From JBAZOB01 sp041648895 (GTDB taxonomy: Bacteria > Patescibacteriota > JAHJAL01), in NCBI GenBank assembly GCA_041648895.1, contig JBAZOB010000003.1, forward strand, positions 1 to 60,551: a stretch of DNA of 60,551 nucleotides. Direction: 5' to 3'. A program made the position numbers and the translations under genes. Each line of letters starts with the position of its first letter. The first letter of the stretch is position 1. The notes beneath the pieces are model-generated. The model searched no databases. It was not told the origin of the DNA and saw only the letters and a program-made list of their open reading frames with translations. Below, piece by piece: positions 58,061-60,551 of the stretch.

Positions 58061-58533
58061 TTTTTGTCATAATAAATCTGTAAAGCGAACAGATATGTCG
58101 ATAACCGGTTCATAAACGGAATAATACTGCTATCATCTGGTTTTTGTTGGACGATCGATCGTTCAGCGCGACGGCAGATGGTACGAGTAATATTGATAAA
58201 AGTGGGGATTTCTTTGTGGCCGGGAATGAAAAATTGATTGTCATATGTAAACTTGCTATTTAGTAAGTTTATTTTTTGTTCCAGTTCGGTCAAAGTGACA
58301 TATTGCTCTTGGTGAGGGTAATTAGCCAAGCTGGCGGCAAATGTTTGTAATTGTTTTTGAATATTCGTGATGAATTCTTTATCTTCTTTGACAATGTATT
58401 TGACTAGACCAAGGTAGGCAATCAGCTCGTCAATATCACCGAGAGCATTGGTTAAACAATCACCTTTTTTTTGCCGATTATTTGCGAAGTCATTGGTATA
58501 GCCTGAATCACCGGGGTGGAGTTTTTTGCTCAT
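58057..58533 (-). CDS. PduO-type cobalamin adenosyltransferase-like protein
   Basis: 158 residues, a single helical-bundle domain. DCLTNALGDIDELIAYLGLV and NITRTICRRAERSIVQ match the two conserved PduO/MMAB segments; NRLSTYLFAL is the third. The conserved His of the LHxARTxCRRAER motif is Asn here (INITRTICRRAER), and the N-terminal ATP-binding loop (GDSGYTNDF) lacks the usual TRTGDxG Arg-Thr. It may have altered activity. No other B12 gene is in the window. Confidence 0.78.
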   Translation of the reverse strand: MSKKLHPGDSGYTNDFANNRQKKGDCLTNALGDIDELIAYLGLVKYIVKEDKEFITNIQKQLQTFAASLANYPHQEQYVTLTELEQKINLLNSKFTYDNQFFIPGHKEIPTFINITRTICRRAERSIVQQKPDDSSIIPFMNRLSTYLFALQIYYDKK

Positions 58534-58592
58534 GATTGATGCTTAGTTTATTTTATTATATCATGGAGCTAGACTATATTTTGGAGAAATAA

Positions 58593-60434
58593 ATGAGCGG
58601 TCTTTTTGGCTATCTCGGACAGCGGCCATGCTTACCGATTTTGGTTCAGGGATTAAAGTTGATGCAGGGTTATAGTTTTGATTCGGGTGGTGTGTTGCTA
58701 AAAGGACCGGAAAAGTTTTTTGTGCGTAAAGTTTTAGGATCGCATGACGAATTAGAAAAAAGTGTTCTTGATTATAATGGCAATGAAGTGCTTGGTGGTG
58801 TGCATTTGCGGTGGGCGACTCATGGTGAGGTGGCCGAGAAGAATATTCATCCGGTTTTCAGTTGTGATGGCAAGGTCGCGGTAATGCACAAAGGTTTAAT
58901 ATCTAATTATAAACAGCTTAAGGAATTATTGCTGGCGGAAGGGCATGTTTTTAAAACTGATACTGATACTGAAGTAATTGCTCATCTGATTGAAAAGTAT
59001 TACCTTGGTGATCTGACGGTGGCGGTAAGAAGAGCATTATTGGAGGTAGATGGCACCTATGCATTATTGGTATTTTATATGGATGAATTAGTCGAAATGG
59101 TGATGGCCAATGCGGGGATGGGGACAATGATTGGTCTAGGTGACAGCGAGTATTGGGTGTCAATGAGTAAGCGAGTGATCTACCCTTTCACTGATCGGGT
59201 GGTTTATTTGAATGATGGTGAAATGGCCCATATTACGCCCAAGGGTTTTGTTACTTCAGTGATTGCTGGGGGTAGTATTAATGTGGTCAATAAATATATT
59301 GAAACTTTAAAAGAATCAACTAGTGGGATTGATGAATATTTTAACCGGATTGAGATGGAAATAGCCAACCAGCCGGAAATGGTACGCAATATTATTGCCG
59401 GGCGACTTGATTTTAAACAGGCTTCCACCCATTTTGGTGGTTTGAGTAGCTATGTTGATTTATTTCGAGAAGTTAAGCGACTTAATTTTATTGGCTCTGG
59501 TAGTTCATATTATGCGGCCTTGATGGCCAAGGTGATGATTGAAAATACTCTGCCAATTACCGTGGCTGCATATTCGGGTATGGATTTTGTGAATAAAAAG
59601 CATTATTTTAATGAAATGAAATCAGCTCTGTTTATAATTAGTCAATCTGGTCGAACTCCTGATACTTTGGCGGCGATGCGGGAAGCGAAACAGTTGGGTT
59701 TGCCGGTATTTGGTATTACCAATACGGTTGGAGGGGCGGTGGCTAGGAATACCGACGCAGGTATATTCCTTCATTCAGGACCAACATTGGGCATGCCATC
59801 AACCAAGTCATTTGTGTCACAATTGATTGCGATTGTGATGTTAACTATATATTTGGGTAGGTTGCTGGGAACAACACCCGGATTTGCCCTGGATGTTTTA
59901 CATGCTTTAGATAATCTGCCCAATAATTTATCGGCGGTAATCAATAATTCCCATGTTTATCGAAATTTAGTAAAACGTTATATAAATTACTCCGATTATG
60001 TCGTTGTTGGTAGTAAATTTGGTTATCCGATCGCTAAGGAAGTTGCACTTTTACTATGCGAGATTGCCAATATCAAAGCGGAGAGTCTGGATTATAGTGA
60101 GATAAAGTATGGCTTGATTAATCGAGTTAATCAGAATTCTTTGTTTTTGTTTATGTTGTCGCCCGACAAATATTTTTTTGATGAAGGAATTAAATTGGCG
60201 ATGGAAATTAAAAAAAGAGGGGGAAAAGTGGTCGGGATTACCAGTCAAACTGCCCAATTTTCGGCGGGGGTTTTTAGTGATTTAATTCAAGTTCCTGATA
60301 CTCACGCCATGATTTTACCGATATTGTTTTTAACTACTTTACAAATGTGGGCTTTTTATTTGGGTAAGGAAAGAAATCTTATTCCCGATCAGACTGATGA
60401 TCAAGTGTTACCGGAAGCGGGATATTATTGGTAA
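58593..60434 (+). CDS. GlmS-like protein lacking key catalytic residues
   Basis: 613 residues with the glucosamine-6-phosphate synthase domain order: N-terminal glutaminase fold, then two SIS sugar-isomerase domains. The N-terminal nucleophile Cys is Ser (MSGLFGYLG). The oxyanion Asn of HNG is Lys100 (VMHKGLISNY). In the isomerase part the Glu of LKLKE is kept (LLLCE), but the Lys before it is Leu, the His of KHGP is Tyr506 (IKYGLI), and the C-terminal Lys of LAKSVTVE is absent (it ends VLPEAGYYW). The SIS sugar-binding loops (SGSSYYAAL, SQSGRTPDT) are recognisable. It may be a sugar-binding regulator or an enzyme of another type. Confidence 0.85.
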   Translation: MSGLFGYLGQRPCLPILVQGLKLMQGYSFDSGGVLLKGPEKFFVRKVLGSHDELEKSVLDYNGNEVLGGVHLRWATHGEVAEKNIHPVFSCDGKVAVMHKGLISNYKQLKELLLAEGHVFKTDTDTEVIAHLIEKYYLGDLTVAVRRALLEVDGTYALLVFYMDELVEMVMANAGMGTMIGLGDSEYWVSMSKRVIYPFTDRVVYLNDGEMAHITPKGFVTSVIAGGSINVVNKYIETLKESTSGIDEYFNRIEMEIANQPEMVRNIIAGRLDFKQASTHFGGLSSYVDLFREVKRLNFIGSGSSYYAALMAKVMIENTLPITVAAYSGMDFVNKKHYFNEMKSALFIISQSGRTPDTLAAMREAKQLGLPVFGITNTVGGAVARNTDAGIFLHSGPTLGMPSTKSFVSQLIAIVMLTIYLGRLLGTTPGFALDVLHALDNLPNNLSAVINNSHVYRNLVKRYINYSDYVVVGSKFGYPIAKEVALLLCEIANIKAESLDYSEIKYGLINRVNQNSLFLFMLSPDKYFFDEGIKLAMEIKKRGGKVVGITSQTAQFSAGVFSDLIQVPDTHAMILPILFLTTLQMWAFYLGKERNLIPDQTDDQVLPEAGYYW

Positions 60435-60456
60435 TTTGTTTTTAGCTTGATATAAT
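60428..60456 (+). promoter_or_regulatory. Candidate promoter for the last gene
   Basis: TTGGTA, a 17-base spacer and TATAAT (60451-60456), seven bases before the next ATG. If it is used, the message would be nearly leaderless. Confidence 0.45.
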
Positions 60457-60462
60457 TTTTAT

Positions 60463-60551
60463 ATGATTAATAATTGGCAAATTTGGAGATATTTAGTGGT
60501 TTTGTTGTTGATTTTGGGAGCCTTCTATTTAGGTATGGCTTACACGACGGC
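60463..60551 (+). CDS. Membrane or exported protein, cut by window end
   Basis: Only 29 residues are visible from ATG 60463: MINNWQIWRYLVVLLLILGA followed by FYLGMAYTT. This is one hydrophobic segment, a signal anchor. Nothing more can be said. Confidence 0.55.
   Translation, partial: MINNWQIWRYLVVLLLILGAFYLGMAYTT

Overview
The window reads as a piece of a Candidate Phyla Radiation (Patescibacteria, Parcubacteria-like) chromosome. This is an inference from the mix of divergent housekeeping genes, many secreted proteins of unknown family, RNHCP-domain proteins, a complete type IV pilus locus and very many intergenic palindromes. The standard bacterial code fits: TGA is used as stop and Trp is TGG. 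No phylogenetic marker was compared, so the lineage is not proven.

Layout. 1-11.4 kb: cell-wall and housekeeping genes (PBP1A, tyrS, argS, mutM, an M24 peptidase). 11.49-18.12 kb: an integrative element of about 6.6 kb inserted at the 3' end of a tRNA-Pro gene. It carries a serine recombinase, a PIN-domain protein, a HEPN-like protein, lipoproteins, a P-loop kinase and a candidate structured RNA. 18.1-24 kb: site-2 protease, rpmB, holB, a RicT-like protein, a TPR protein, rpmG and a cluster of tRNAs (Pro, Thr, Tyr, Thr, Trp). 24-32.7 kb: a run of secreted or membrane-anchored proteins of unknown function. 32.8-33.7 kb: a REP-associated tyrosine transposase (RAYT) with its palindromes. 33.8-46.6 kb: type IV pilus locus (pilM, N, O, a small membrane protein, pilB, pilT, pilC, pilin, pilD and four pseudopilin-like proteins), its genes separated by palindromic repeats. 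46.7-49.4 kb: three minus-strand lipoprotein genes. 49.7-53.6 kb: a compact operon with an S66 (MccF/LD-carboxypeptidase) peptidase, an ABC-F protein split by a frameshift, a radical SAM/SPASM enzyme and two tiny paralogous peptides, then a terminator. 53.7-60.5 kb: RNHCP proteins, a bactofilin-like membrane protein, trxA, tpiA, tRNA-Glu, a PduO-type adenosyltransferase and a GlmS-like protein that has lost catalytic residues.

Most notable. (1) The 49.7-53.6 kb operon looks like a RiPP (modified peptide) biosynthesis cluster with two precursors of 25 and 28 residues that share the C-terminal pattern SEWxGSxAxWxKC. The maturase is a radical SAM enzyme with a full SPASM cysteine set, and the S66 and ABC-F genes are candidate self-protection genes. 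(2) The 6.6-kb element has its attachment core inside the recombinase coding sequence. Integration cuts off the last 46 codons, which now lie at the far end of the element (11500-11640), and tRNA-Pro sequence supplies a new short ending. Joining the two ends restores the frame exactly. (3) Three copies of a palindromic repeat share a core, while their 54-72 bp arms differ between copies yet stay perfectly complementary within each copy. REP-type palindromes also sit in frame inside pilB, a pseudopilin gene and the RAYT gene itself.
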